Part shown: positions 52,048 to 60,867 of the stretch, in pieces
Position numbering within the stretch: position 1 is the stretch's first letter
Layout: each line of letters starts with the position of its first letter
NCBI GenBank assembly: GCA_017507125.1
Contig: JAFWBQ010000121.1
Span: forward strand, 33,790 to 97,789
DNA length: 64,000 bases
Direction of reading: 5' to 3'
Source: Lentisphaeria bacterium
GTDB lineage: Bacteria; Verrucomicrobiota; Lentisphaeria; Victivallales; Victivallaceae
Notes under the pieces: model-generated
Told to the model about the DNA's origin: nothing
Databases searched by the model: none
Seen by the model: the letters and a program-made list of their open reading frames with translations, nothing else
Made by a program: the position numbers and the translations under genes

Positions 52048-54704
52048 TATTCCTGTTCCGGAGTTTGTTCTTCAGCGCTGGAAGATTCCGCCTGGGGAAC
52101 TGACTCTTGAACTGTTGCAGCACCGGCACTCTCAGTTTGCTGCGCGTCGCTGTTTTCCTGAGCTTTTTCAGCAGAGGCCACTTTGGAAATACCGGTGATA
52201 CGGTCTCCATCATTAAGCCGCATGATGATAACGCCTTTGGCCGCCCGTCCGACGCGGCGGATCTCGCTGACAGGGATACGCACCAGCTGTCCCCGTTCCG
52301 TGGTCATCATCAGTTCATCCTCATCAGTGATCTGGACCACGCCGAGAACGGTTTCATTTTCCCGCAGACGGATATTGACAACGCCGCGGGCACCGCGGTT
52401 GGTTTTCCGGTAGGTACTGACGCAGGAGCGTTTACCCATACCGCCAGTGGTGACGACCAGCACTTCAGGTCCGGTGGAGCTGAGATCCTCCTCAGCCTCA
52501 AGGGATTCGCTCAAGTTATCCATATCGTCTGCTTCGGCGTCGGTCATGGATTCCGGTTCATCGTAGGAGTGTTCACGGATTATTTCCAGACTGACCACTT
52601 CGTCGCCGGGAAGTTTGAAACGCATACCGGTCACGCCCCGGGCGGTACGTCCCATGGGGCGGATCTGGTCATCATTCTGGTCAAAGCGGCACGCCATACC
52701 CAGTTTGGTGGAAAGCAGTATTTCATCGCCGTTCCGTGAGATGGCGGCACCGATAAGGTCATCATCTTCTTCGATGACCAGCGCGCGCAGTCCGATACGG
52801 CGCAGATTTTTGAAAAGCTGCAGTTCAGTTTTTTTGATGTAACCGGTTCTGGAGGCCATAACGATATACTTTTCAGGGTCGGAGAGCTCCTCCTGAGTCA
52901 CTGTCAGCATGGCGCAGACACGCTCACCCGGTTCCATTTTTACCAGGTTGATGATGGCTCTGCCCTTACCTGTACGGGAACCTTCGGGGATCTCGTAAAC
53001 ATTGAGCCAGTACATGAAACCGCGGTTGGTGAAGAAGAAGATCAGATCATGGCTGTTGGCATTGAAAAGATGTGCCACATGATCCTCTTCCCGGGTTTCC
53101 ATGCCGATGATACCCTTGCCGCCCCGGTGCTGCACGCCGTAGGTGTCTGCGGGGATACGTTTGATGAATCCCGTGTCAGAAACGGTGATGACACAGTTGT
53201 GCCGGGGGATAAGATCCGCGATGTTCAGATCGCTGTCATCAGAGGTGATCTCAGTCAGACGGGGAGTGGAGTACTTTTCTTTGATTTCGAGCAGCTCCTC
53301 ACGGATGACGCTGATACGTTTTTCCCGGGAGCCGATCACCTCTTTGAGGTAGGCGATATAGTTCAGCAGCTCTTCCAGTTCGGCACGGAGCGTGTCAACA
53401 GTCAGACCGGTGAGCTGATGCAGACGCATATCAAGGATGGCATTGACCTGCGGCACTGTGAACTCAAATCTCTCGATCAATGCTGTCGCTGCTGCCTGAC
53501 GGTTGGCAGATTTGCGGATGATATCCACAACCTCATCAATGGCGTCAAGTGCCTTGAGGAGTCCTTCAAGGATATGGGCGCGGGCCTCAGCTTTTTTGAG
53601 TTCAAAGAGAGAGCGGCGCATGACCACATCCAGACGGTGGTTGATAAATGCTTCAAGAACCTGAAGCAGGTTCATGGTCACAGGGCGGTTATGATCCACC
53701 ACCAGCATGGTACAGCCCATGACTGTTTCAAACTGGGTATGAGAGAAGATCTGGTTCAGAACCACTTGAGCAACGGCACCGCGTTTGATGTCGATGACGA
53801 CCCGGATACCGGTACGATCACTGGTTTCATCACGGAGTCCGGAAATACCTGTGATGCGTTTCTCGTTGACCAGCTCTGCGATGCGGGCAACCTGCTGAGC
53901 CTTGTTGACGCCGAAGGGGATCTCGCTGATGATGATCTGCTCCTTGCCGTCTTTTTCTATGATATCGGCGCGGGAACGGATCCTGACACTGCCGTGTCCT
54001 GTCTGGTAGAACTGGCGCAGCGTATAGCGTCCGCGGATGATGGCTCCGGTGGAAAAGTCGGGACCGGGAAGATAGGTCATCAGTTCATCGACAGTGGCAT
54101 TGGGAGTATCCAGCAGATAGACGGTGGCGTCAATGACTTCGCCCAGGTTATGGGTGGGAATGTTGGTCGCCATACCCACGCCGATACCGGTACCGCCGTT
54201 GACGAGCAGCTGAGGGAAGCGTGCCGGGAGCACTGTGGGTTCCACATCTGTTTCGTCAAAGGTGGGCATCATGTCCACAGTTTCTTTTTCAATATCGGCA
54301 AGCATTTCATCTGAAATGCGTTCCATGCGGCACTCCGTGTAACGGCTGGCAGCGGCGGGGTCGCCGTCCATGGTACCGAAGTTTCCCTGTCCTTCGATCA
54401 GGGGCATACGCATGGAAAAAGGCTGAGCCAGACGCACCAGTGCTTCGTAAATGGCCGAGTCTCCGTGAGGGTGGTAATTACCCATGACTTCACCCACTAC
54501 TTTGGCACACTTGACGGTGGCGTGGGATTTGGTGATGCCAAGCTGGCGCATGGCGTAAAGGATACGCCGGTTTACAGGTTTGAGACCATCCCGCACATCG
54601 GGAATGGCGCGGCCCACATTGACGCTCAATGAATACTGCATATAGGCAGTATGCATGATCTCTTCAATATTGACCGGAAAATCTTTCTTTTCCAATTCAC
54701 TCAT
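52047..54704 (-). CDS. gyrA: DNA gyrase subunit A
   Basis: An 885-residue protein. Winged-helix/tower domain with active-site Tyr122 (AASRYTECRM), and the quinolone-sensing region GDSAIYEALV with Ser83 and Glu87 (E. coli numbering agrees). The beta-pinwheel domain starts after ~510 and the GyrA box reads QHRGGKG (QRRGGKG in most), near residue 543. An acidic tail (AQENSDAQQTESAG...EQTPEQE) follows. It is first of the gyrA-folP-cdaA-cdaR-ppiD-speH run. GyrB is not in the window. Confidence 0.96.
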   Translation of the reverse strand: MSELEKKDFPVNIEEIMHTAYMQYSLSVNVGRAIPDVRDGLKPVNRRILYAMRQLGITKSHATVKCAKVVGEVMGNYHPHGDSAIYEALVRLAQPFSMRMPLIEGQGNFGTMDGDPAAASRYTECRMERISDEMLADIEKETVDMMPTFDETDVEPTVLPARFPQLLVNGGTGIGVGMATNIPTHNLGEVIDATVYLLDTPNATVDELMTYLPGPDFSTGAIIRGRYTLRQFYQTGHGSVRIRSRADIIEKDGKEQIIISEIPFGVNKAQQVARIAELVNEKRITGISGLRDETSDRTGIRVVIDIKRGAVAQVVLNQIFSHTQFETVMGCTMLVVDHNRPVTMNLLQVLEAFINHRLDVVMRRSLFELKKAEARAHILEGLLKALDAIDEVVDIIRKSANRQAAATALIERFEFTVPQVNAILDMRLHQLTGLTVDTLRAELEELLNYIAYLKEVIGSREKRISVIREELLEIKEKYSTPRLTEITSDDSDLNIADLIPRHNCVITVSDTGFIKRIPADTYGVQHRGGKGIIGMETREEDHVAHLFNANSHDLIFFFTNRGFMYWLNVYEIPEGSRTGKGRAIINLVKMEPGERVCAMLTVTQEELSDPEKYIVMASRTGYIKKTELQLFKNLRRIGLRALVIEEDDDLIGAAISRNGDEILLSTKLGMACRFDQNDDQIRPMGRTARGVTGMRFKLPGDEVVSLEIIREHSYDEPESMTDAEADDMDNLSESLEAEEDLSSTGPEVLVVTTGGMGKRSCVSTYRKTNRGARGVVNIRLRENETVLGVVQITDEDELMMTTERGQLVRIPVSEIRRVGRAAKGVIIMRLNDGDRITGISKVASAEKAQENSDAQQTESAGAATVQESVPQAESSSAEEQTPEQE

Positions 54705-54754
54705 AACAATCGTCTTCCGTCATATATGATTAATGTTTTCAAACATATTTTACT

Positions 54755-54777
54755 GTCAAAAAAAGACACGGAGTGTC
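54755..54777 (-). terminator. Hairpin with U-run between lipoprotein gene and gyrA
   Basis: On the minus strand GACACTCCGTGTC (54777-54765) folds with a 5-bp stem and 3-base loop, followed by seven Ts. It lies between the lipoprotein stop and gyrA. TTGACA directly follows (54760-54755) and may be the -35 of the gyrA promoter; no good -10 was found at the right distance. Confidence 0.5.
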
Positions 54778-54835
54778 AATCAGATAATATACTCCTGAAA
54801 CTTGCAATAAACAAGTCCGCAAACTATATTTTCTG

Positions 54836-55597
54836 TCAAAAAACCGGAATCTTGAATTCATCGGGAGCAAAATAGGGATTGAGCTTGAAGCCTATGAGTT
54901 TACTTTCGGTTTTGATGCCATTGGTGACAGATTTGGTCAGGTCGGCGACCATCAGGCCTTCATTGAGGGCGTAATGGATCACTGTTGAACGGTAGTCAAG
55001 TGTCCCGGAACCGATTTTGATTTTTCCGCTCAGGCTCCGCATCCGGTAATCTCTGGCTGAGATAAAAAGTTCAAGCGCATTGCTTTGGGGGGATTTGCGG
55101 CAGCGCAGAAGATAGAACTCTTTACCATCGGCACTGCCCTTTTGGATTTCGATATGATTGAAGACGCTTCCCAGCTCCATGACAGGATCTGCGATCTCGC
55201 GCATGGTGCGCAGGTGCGAAAGCATCTCTTTATCGAGAGGTTTTACAGTTTTTCCCCGGTAGTCGATCATGTAGCCGCCGGCATCGTTGAAGATGTATCC
55301 GTGGTGAAGCCCTTTTTCATCACTGGTAGTGATCTTGAAGTTTCCCGGGCGGGCAAATTTGACTTCTACAAACTCCTCTTTGGGGGGCTCCAGCCAGCCG
55401 ACTGAGGTTTTTACTTCAAACCGTTGGATAAAGCGTTCTGCTTTGGCAAAGCGTCCGGAGGGATCCAGGGCTTTTGACATTTTTTCTTCCAGTTCTCTGA
55501 CGCTCAGGTCAGATTCTCTGAATATCATTTCCGGCGCACAACCTGAAAGTATAAGCGCTGCAGCGGCACAAGTAACAGTGAAAAACAGTTTCTTCAT
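54836..55597 (-). CDS. Lipoprotein, LolA/LppX-fold-like
   Basis: A 253-residue protein; lipobox LSGC with Cys20. The mature part alternates beta strands (VEVKFARPGNFKITTSDEKGLHHGYIFNDAGGYMIDYRGKTV, LELFISARDYRMRSLSGKIKIG), reminiscent of the LolA half-barrel, with a short N-terminal helix region. Outer-membrane lipid or lipoprotein transport is possible but not shown. Its own promoter is at 55650-55677. Confidence 0.7.
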   Translation of the reverse strand: MKKLFFTVTCAAAALILSGCAPEMIFRESDLSVRELEEKMSKALDPSGRFAKAERFIQRFEVKTSVGWLEPPKEEFVEVKFARPGNFKITTSDEKGLHHGYIFNDAGGYMIDYRGKTVKPLDKEMLSHLRTMREIADPVMELGSVFNHIEIQKGSADGKEFYLLRCRKSPQSNALELFISARDYRMRSLSGKIKIGSGTLDYRSTVIHYALNEGLMVADLTKSVTNGIKTESKLIGFKLNPYFAPDEFKIPVF

Positions 55598-55649
55598 AAT
55601 ATTTCCTCAGAAAAAAACAGCAGAAAAGGATTTTGTTCCACACAGGAAT

Positions 55650-55677
55650 AATATATCACTTTCAACTGATTTGTCAA
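55650..55677 (-). promoter_or_regulatory. Promoter for the LolA-like lipoprotein gene
   Basis: Minus strand: TTGACA (55677-55672), 16 bases, TATATT (55655-55650). Lies about 53 bases before the ATG. Confidence 0.7.
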
Positions 55678-55706
55678 GTGAAGTTTGCTTTTTTGCCGGA
55701 CCGGGG

Positions 55707-57077
55707 TCAAAGCAGAGCTGCATTTTTTTCTGCGATCTTCATGTTCTCTGAAAAACATTTTTTCAGCACTTCTGCGGCCTGGGCTCTGGCGGCAAGCCCT
55801 CCGGAACGGAGAAGGAGACGTGCTTCTTTTACTGCCTTTTCATGATTTTTCAGCATGATGGTCTCGATGGCTTCAAGTTTTTTTATATCCGGATTTTTCT
55901 TCGCTTTTTTGCGGAGAAAAAGAGGATTGCTCCAACTGCCGTTGCGGAGCTTGAGAGGAAGTTCTTTCAACGTCAGAGGCACAGGAATGTAGAAGCCGTG
56001 CCGGGGGGGACCGAAGGTGGAAGCAAAATAACTCAATTCTTCAGGGAATTCCCGGTCGATGACGAAACTTGTTCCCACGATGGTGGCTGAATCGCAGAGC
56101 GCATAGCATTTGGGATCTTCGGGGAACTTGTCGATGCGTGAGGCTTGGAATACATCAGGAAGTGTGATCTTTTTCTTTTGGCGAAGAATCTTGTTGACCA
56201 GCAGATTTCTGACGGCATACTCCCGGCGGGAATTGCCCACGATTTGTGAAGGATTGTTTTTTGAGTAAACAATGGTTTCTGGCAGATGCCAGGCATTGGC
56301 ACGGACGGCAAGGCCGGATTTGACTTCCACTGCCTTGAAGCAGATGTTGTCATTTTCGACCAGAAACGCCTGATCCCGGTCGGCGATAAACCAGATGGAG
56401 CCGCTTTTTCCGTGGCAGTAAGCTTTTGCCTCTACGATCTTTTTCAGATGGTCGACTGCTTCTGTTGCGGTACTGCTGTGTTCCAGAAGGATCCTTGCGA
56501 TGATGGTGGTGCCCATGCCCAGGGGGGATTCTCCGATGGAACGGGGGCCGCTGTTCATAGCCACGACGACGGCGCGTTCATTGATGCCGCTTGTGGTACC
56601 GAAATTGCCGAAATTACAGTTGCCGATCCAGGAGTATCTGCCGGGAACGCTGACTCTTTCGGCGGTCAGATAGCGGGATGAAGAGTCCCGGTTTTTATGG
56701 AGTATCAACTGATTGGCAGAAGTCAATTCAGGCATAATGATCCAGCTGGTGCACTCATGCGGCGGAGGTGTTTTCGTATAATCGACACCCATGACGCAAA
56801 GTTTGGCTGCAGTTCCCGGTTTCCAGTTCATGCTTTTGTCGATGGAACGGAATTCATCCAGCATGTAAGGAGCGAATTTCTTGATGCATTTGAGAAAGTA
56901 ACTGATCTTTTCTTCTGTCTGCTTTTGCGAACTCTTTTTAGCGATGCGGAATTTTATTTCTTTATTTTTCCATTGAGCCCAGCTTTGTGACGCCTGAGTG
57001 CCTGCATAATCGTAAGAAACGAAGCATCCGCAAAGTAAAACGCTCAGTGATGCAATACACAGAAAAAATACTTTCAT
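55707..57077 (-). CDS. Lipoprotein with C45-like Ntn-hydrolase (acyltransferase/peptidase) domain
   Basis: A 456-residue protein; hydrophobic start and lipobox LCGC with Cys18. The stretch HECTSWIIMPELTSANQLILHKNRD has the C45/C69-type pattern: candidate nucleophile Cys109 with Thr110 and Ser111 after it, and NRD with the Arg/Asp that follows in this family. Further elements are GNFGTTSGINERAVVVAMN and FLVENDNICF. C45 enzymes cut themselves before the Cys to become amidases or acyltransferases. Substrate unknown. The C-terminus is a charged helical region, probably protein-protein contact. It has its own promoter. Confidence 0.72.
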   Translation of the reverse strand: MKVFFLCIASLSVLLCGCFVSYDYAGTQASQSWAQWKNKEIKFRIAKKSSQKQTEEKISYFLKCIKKFAPYMLDEFRSIDKSMNWKPGTAAKLCVMGVDYTKTPPPHECTSWIIMPELTSANQLILHKNRDSSSRYLTAERVSVPGRYSWIGNCNFGNFGTTSGINERAVVVAMNSGPRSIGESPLGMGTTIIARILLEHSSTATEAVDHLKKIVEAKAYCHGKSGSIWFIADRDQAFLVENDNICFKAVEVKSGLAVRANAWHLPETIVYSKNNPSQIVGNSRREYAVRNLLVNKILRQKKKITLPDVFQASRIDKFPEDPKCYALCDSATIVGTSFVIDREFPEELSYFASTFGPPRHGFYIPVPLTLKELPLKLRNGSWSNPLFLRKKAKKNPDIKKLEAIETIMLKNHEKAVKEARLLLRSGGLAARAQAAEVLKKCFSENMKIAEKNAALL

Positions 57078-57143
57078 AAAATAGTGTCCTTAATATAACA
57101 TTGAGACTGTTGATAAAAAATTCCTTCAAAACTGCTCAGCTTT

Positions 57144-57172
57144 AATGTAGCACCTGTTCATCTTTTTTTCAA
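57144..57172 (-). promoter_or_regulatory. Promoter for the C45-like lipoprotein gene
   Basis: Minus strand: TTGAAA (57172-57167), 17 bases, TACATT (57149-57144), 67 bases before the start. Confidence 0.6.
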
Positions 57173-57254
57173 ACGGCAGATGTGCAGAAGGTGGATTTCA
57201 GAAGGCTTTCACAGGAGAGAGCTTCTGACAGTAAAAAGTTCGTTTATATCATAG

Positions 57255-57722
57255 TCATTTCTGCATCAAGTCAAAGACCATTTCGTTTGCGACATCTGAA
57301 AAACCGAATTTCCGGTAGAGAGGTTTTCCCATATCTGAAGCGTTGAGAAATACCTTGCCACATTGGAGTTCCTGTGCTTTTTCCATCAGTCCGGTGAGGA
57401 TTTTTCCTGCAATGCCCTGGCCTCTGAATTCCGGAACCGTGTACATATTGAGCAAGCAGGCGCTTTTTCCGTTGGGGACGCCATAGCTTGGCGGATGGAT
57501 GTGCAGGCAGATGCCGCCGGTTCCGGCAGGAGTGCCATTTTTATCTGCGATGATACCTATGTATATTCCGTTTGCGATTGCATATTTAAAATATTCAATA
57601 TTGCTTTTAAGGAACGCTTCCTGATTCTCGGGGGGAGGGAGTATTTCTCTTTCGCGGCGCATATCAACGCGTAATTTTCCTAAAAGTTCTGCATCGTCGA
57701 CGGTTACGAAGCGGAAATTCAT
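57255..57722 (-). CDS. GNAT-family N-acetyltransferase
   Basis: A 155-residue single-domain acetyltransferase. Motif A: NMYTVPEFRGQGIAGKIL (RGQGIA acetyl-CoA loop); motif B: AQELQCGKVFLNASDMGKPLYRKFGF. The substrate cannot be inferred. The upstream minus-strand region has TGGTATATT, an extended -10-like sequence at 57817-57809, but no clear -35. Confidence 0.85.
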   Translation of the reverse strand: MNFRFVTVDDAELLGKLRVDMRREREILPPPENQEAFLKSNIEYFKYAIANGIYIGIIADKNGTPAGTGGICLHIHPPSYGVPNGKSACLLNMYTVPEFRGQGIAGKILTGLMEKAQELQCGKVFLNASDMGKPLYRKFGFSDVANEMVFDLMQK

Positions 57723-57843
57723 AGCACATTCCCCCCGGATATAAAGTTGAATTTATCAGAAGATGACTCCGGGACTTGAGTTCCGGCAGGGTATAATATA
57801 CCATGGCAAGGGGAAAAAATCCACCTTCTATTCAAAAAACTGC

Positions 57844-57872
57844 TTGATTTTTTTTGGGAAGTGTGATATATT
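57844..57872 (+). promoter_or_regulatory. tRNA-Val promoter
   Basis: TTGATT (57844-57849), 17 bases, TATATT (57867-57872), 21 bases before the tRNA. Confidence 0.7.
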
Positions 57873-57892
57873 AGGTGAGAGTTATCACTTTC

Positions 57893-57969
<77 letters not shown>

Positions 57970-57986
57970 GACTTTGTTTTCTCTGC

Positions 57987-58015
57987 AATCCCGTCATTTA
58001 TGATGGGATTTTTTT
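57987..58015 (+). terminator. Rho-independent terminator after tRNA-Val
   Basis: AATCCCGTCA / TGATGGGATT (57987-58010) form a 10-bp stem with a 4-base loop TTTA and one G-T pair, followed by TTTTT. It is 18 bases after the CCA. Confidence 0.85.
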
Positions 58016-58471
58016 ATGCCGTGATTTTACCCAATGAATGGCAAGGATTTACACCGATTTTGCCGCCGAACAGAGAACATTCATAAATGCGGTATTTTCT
58101 CAAAATCGGGTGTGTTTTGCATAAATCTTGCGCAAATTCTCTGTTTGTAAATGTATGCCGTCATTTATGCGGAGCTCTTTTGTTAAGCGTTAGAGATTAG
58201 AGAGTTACACAAACACACGGCAAAATACGCAAAATTCTCTATTTTTCTCTATTCTCTATTTGCCGACATTTCGATTTTAGACCAATATACATTTACCGAA
58301 AAGTGTTCTCTATTCGTCATAACTCTTTGAACAACAGCACCTGTTAAATGACGGATTTTTCCGCAGAACGATACCAACGCCACCTTGAAATGCCCATCGG
58401 AAAGTTCTCTGCACCGACCTTCGCTTTTTAGTTGTAAGGAAAGCCGACATCTCACATTTTCCACAAAAACA
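58016..58471. other. Gene-poor repeat-rich region downstream of tRNA-Val
   Basis: About 450 bases with no credible gene on either strand (the longest open frames are under 75 codons and have no ribosome sites). It is AT-rich and contains many copies of a TTCTCT(A/G)TTT-like motif (near 58135, 58228, 58240, 58248 and 58304), and GCCGTCATTTATG near 58149, which repeats the sequence in the tRNA terminator. The place is typical of an integration scar beside a tRNA; no att duplicate of the tRNA 3' end was found. Confidence 0.5.
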
Positions 58472-58507
58472 AAAAAGGCGGCAGGATAATTCCCACCGCC
58501 TTTTGTG
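58472..58507 (-). terminator. Terminator of the DUF4091-type enzyme gene
   Basis: Read on the minus strand, AAAAGGCGG (58505-58497) and CCGCCTTTT (58482-58474) form a 9-bp stem around a 14-base loop, followed by further Ts. It is 14 bases after the stop codon. Confidence 0.8.
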
Positions 58508-58521
58508 TTTGTCCTTCGGGA

Positions 58522-60717
58522 TCATTTGCTCTGTTCTATGGCATCCCCGAGTTCGATTCGCACCTGTTCAAAGAGTCTGGGATCGTTGCGCCAGTCGAAA
58601 GGATCTTTGATCCATTTGGAAATGATTTTTTCCACTTTGGCTTTGCCCAGACGCTTTTCTGCGATCTTCAGAAGGTCGAAGTCCTCAATGGCTTCACGGA
58701 TCAGCCAGGCACGCTGACTGGGAACCACCTTGCCCTTGCCCTGATAGGGAGGATAGAAGATGGTGCAGTGCATGTTTTCATAGAGTCCGGTCGGAGAGGT
58801 CCAGGGATTGTGGATCCCCTTCCTGCCGCCGCCGCAGAAGTTGGTGAGCCAGAGGAGTCCTCCGATGCCGTTGGCTTTGTAGACCTGCCATGCGTAGACA
58901 CGGGCGGCCATGGTGCGGGAGGGATTGATGTCGTTTTTCCACTGGTAAAAGATACTTTCCTTATGATTTTTTCCGGGGGAATAGGCGGCTCTGAGGTTCA
59001 GCCCGGTGCAGCAGAACTGATAGGCGGGAAGGGCGGCGGAGTGGGCGCCTCCCACGATGAAAAGCGGGAGGTCGGGATCATGCTTTTTGAGTTCGGTCAT
59101 GATCTTCGCCAGAGTATGCTTGTGGTTGTAAGGCACTTCATCATAGATGTACCAGAAAGGACGGAGATGGGGGAATTTCTCTTTCACATGCTTGAGGTAG
59201 GCCCTGGTGTAGCTGGTGATCCGTTTGATACCGACAGGTTCGTCGTAGTAACCGCCGAAAGGTGTCTTGGGCGGTTCTGCACCCACATGCCGTCCGCTGC
59301 GGGTCCTGGTGGTTTTTCTTCCGGGAGATTTGAACCATCCGGCGTTGTCTCCGATCATGCCCAGGGGCGTTATGCGGATATAGGAGAAGTTGTACTTCTT
59401 GTAGATCTTTTCAACGGCCTCATCAAAGGGTTTCCAGTCGGTGATGACGACTTCATCGTTGACGATCTTCCATTTGGGGGGAGGAAGCCGGAGAGCCTGA
59501 TTGATGGAAATACGCATCTCCTTCTTCAGATTGTGGATGTCGTCCATGATAACAGCCCGGGGGCGCTTGTCAAAGTTGCAGTAAGCGAATTTTCCGAAAT
59601 GGAGCGAGGTGAGGAAGAAGGTCGCCATCTGGCTGATCTTCGGGATCTCAAATCCCCAGACTCTGACGGAAACGGGAACTTTGGCAATACACTTTCCCTT
59701 CTGCTGGAGCTGGATCGTGCCCTTGTAGACACCTTTGGGAGTCCCGGCAGGGACCTTGACGGTCATGAAGAAGGCACTGTTGCGTTCTTTGGAAAGGCTC
59801 CATGAAGCGGGCGTTTCGATGAGAGGATCGGCGATCATGCCCCGTGCCCGGGGATCATTTGCTTTGGTGACGTTGACAAATTCGACCATACGGCTGGAAA
59901 AGGCAGAAGCGGGGATCGTGGACTTGCCGCTTTTCAGAGCAGGGAATTTCCATGAAAGATCACTCAGAGCCGCCTTGTTCGAGGTCAGCACCAGCTGGAA
60001 GGATTCGTTTTCATTGGCGGCGGCAGTAAGTTTGATCTCTTTGGCAGCCGGGAGCGCCTTGGGCATACCCTTGTAAGGGACCTGGCACATGGGGGATTCG
60101 CTCCAGAGGGAAAAACTCCCTTTGTGCAGCACTTTGCCCACGGTCTTTTCGTAGGCGGAGTGGGGGACTTCACGGAAACTTGCATCGTCGATGTAGACGG
60201 TCATGGGGCCGCAGAACTGCCAGGTCACCGCAAAAGTCGCCGTATTGGGGGCGGGATAGATACGGATGACCTGTTCGTTCCAGCGGTTCTTGCGGATATC
60301 CATATTGGGACCGTTGATATATCCGGAAAGTTTCCCGTTCTTGTCACGCATGTAGATGTTGTACCAGATGTATGAATGATCCTGACGGTCGGTGATCATG
60401 GTATGGAACTTGAACTCAAAAGGCTTGTCAGGATGGCATTTCATCGGCTTGAAGCTGATGTAGTTTCTGCCTTCCATGGTTTTGTTGACAAGTTTCCAGG
60501 ATTGTTTCCCGGAACGGACGATCTTGTTTTCTTTGCTGAAACTGAAACGGCCTTTAAGATCTTCTTTCTTGACATTCTTGTAAGGGTTTTCTTTAGCCTG
60601 CCATTTGAAGGGAGGGACCGGCTGTTCGAAAGAGGGATCCTCCATCAGATTGGGACCTGCTGCCCAAAGGGTACTTCCTGCCAGCAGAATGGCAGAAAGA
60701 TCCGGAAGGTATTTCAT
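58522..60717 (-). CDS. Exported DUF4091-type glycoside hydrolase-like protein
   Basis: A 731-residue protein with signal peptide (MKYLPDLSAILLAGSTLWAAG); AAAGGAAAG precedes the ATG. Residues 25-210 are a carbohydrate-binding-like beta sandwich (NLMEDPSFEQ..., TATFAVTWQFCGPMTVYIDDASF). The middle (230-390) is a second beta-sandwich (ASWSLSKERNSAFFMTVKVPAGTPKGVYKGTI). The C-terminal ~350 residues form a TIM-barrel-like domain with FWYIYDEVPYN (a catalytic-like acidic pair) and QVYKANGIGGLLWLTNF, the DUF4091 pattern. Probably outer-envelope glycan degradation, controlled by the LacI regulator two genes away. Confidence 0.75.
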   Translation of the reverse strand: MKYLPDLSAILLAGSTLWAAGPNLMEDPSFEQPVPPFKWQAKENPYKNVKKEDLKGRFSFSKENKIVRSGKQSWKLVNKTMEGRNYISFKPMKCHPDKPFEFKFHTMITDRQDHSYIWYNIYMRDKNGKLSGYINGPNMDIRKNRWNEQVIRIYPAPNTATFAVTWQFCGPMTVYIDDASFREVPHSAYEKTVGKVLHKGSFSLWSESPMCQVPYKGMPKALPAAKEIKLTAAANENESFQLVLTSNKAALSDLSWKFPALKSGKSTIPASAFSSRMVEFVNVTKANDPRARGMIADPLIETPASWSLSKERNSAFFMTVKVPAGTPKGVYKGTIQLQQKGKCIAKVPVSVRVWGFEIPKISQMATFFLTSLHFGKFAYCNFDKRPRAVIMDDIHNLKKEMRISINQALRLPPPKWKIVNDEVVITDWKPFDEAVEKIYKKYNFSYIRITPLGMIGDNAGWFKSPGRKTTRTRSGRHVGAEPPKTPFGGYYDEPVGIKRITSYTRAYLKHVKEKFPHLRPFWYIYDEVPYNHKHTLAKIMTELKKHDPDLPLFIVGGAHSAALPAYQFCCTGLNLRAAYSPGKNHKESIFYQWKNDINPSRTMAARVYAWQVYKANGIGGLLWLTNFCGGGRKGIHNPWTSPTGLYENMHCTIFYPPYQGKGKVVPSQRAWLIREAIEDFDLLKIAEKRLGKAKVEKIISKWIKDPFDWRNDPRLFEQVRIELGDAIEQSK

Positions 60718-60748
60718 TTTTCTTTCCTTTCTTTTTGTTTGGATCACA

Positions 60749-60781
60749 AATATCTGAATTTCTGACTTGTCGCAATAACTT
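60749..60781. repeat. 33-bp direct repeat, copy 1
   Basis: Identical to 60873-60905. This copy lies between the pseudopilin and the DUF4091 gene and, in the pseudopilin frame, would read [10 protein letters not shown] then a Leu and a stop. Confidence 0.9.
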
Positions 60782-60867
60782 ACACGACCGCTCCGGAAAA
60801 CAGAGCAAGGCACGGGATTGCCCGCGATGCGCCGCCGCAGTTTCGATTTCTCACAAAAAATGGGACA

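Noticed and set aside
53049..54314. 421-codon open frame on the plus strand
   Set aside because: It is antisense to gyrA, whose protein is fully conserved; the frame has no recognisable domain or ribosome site.
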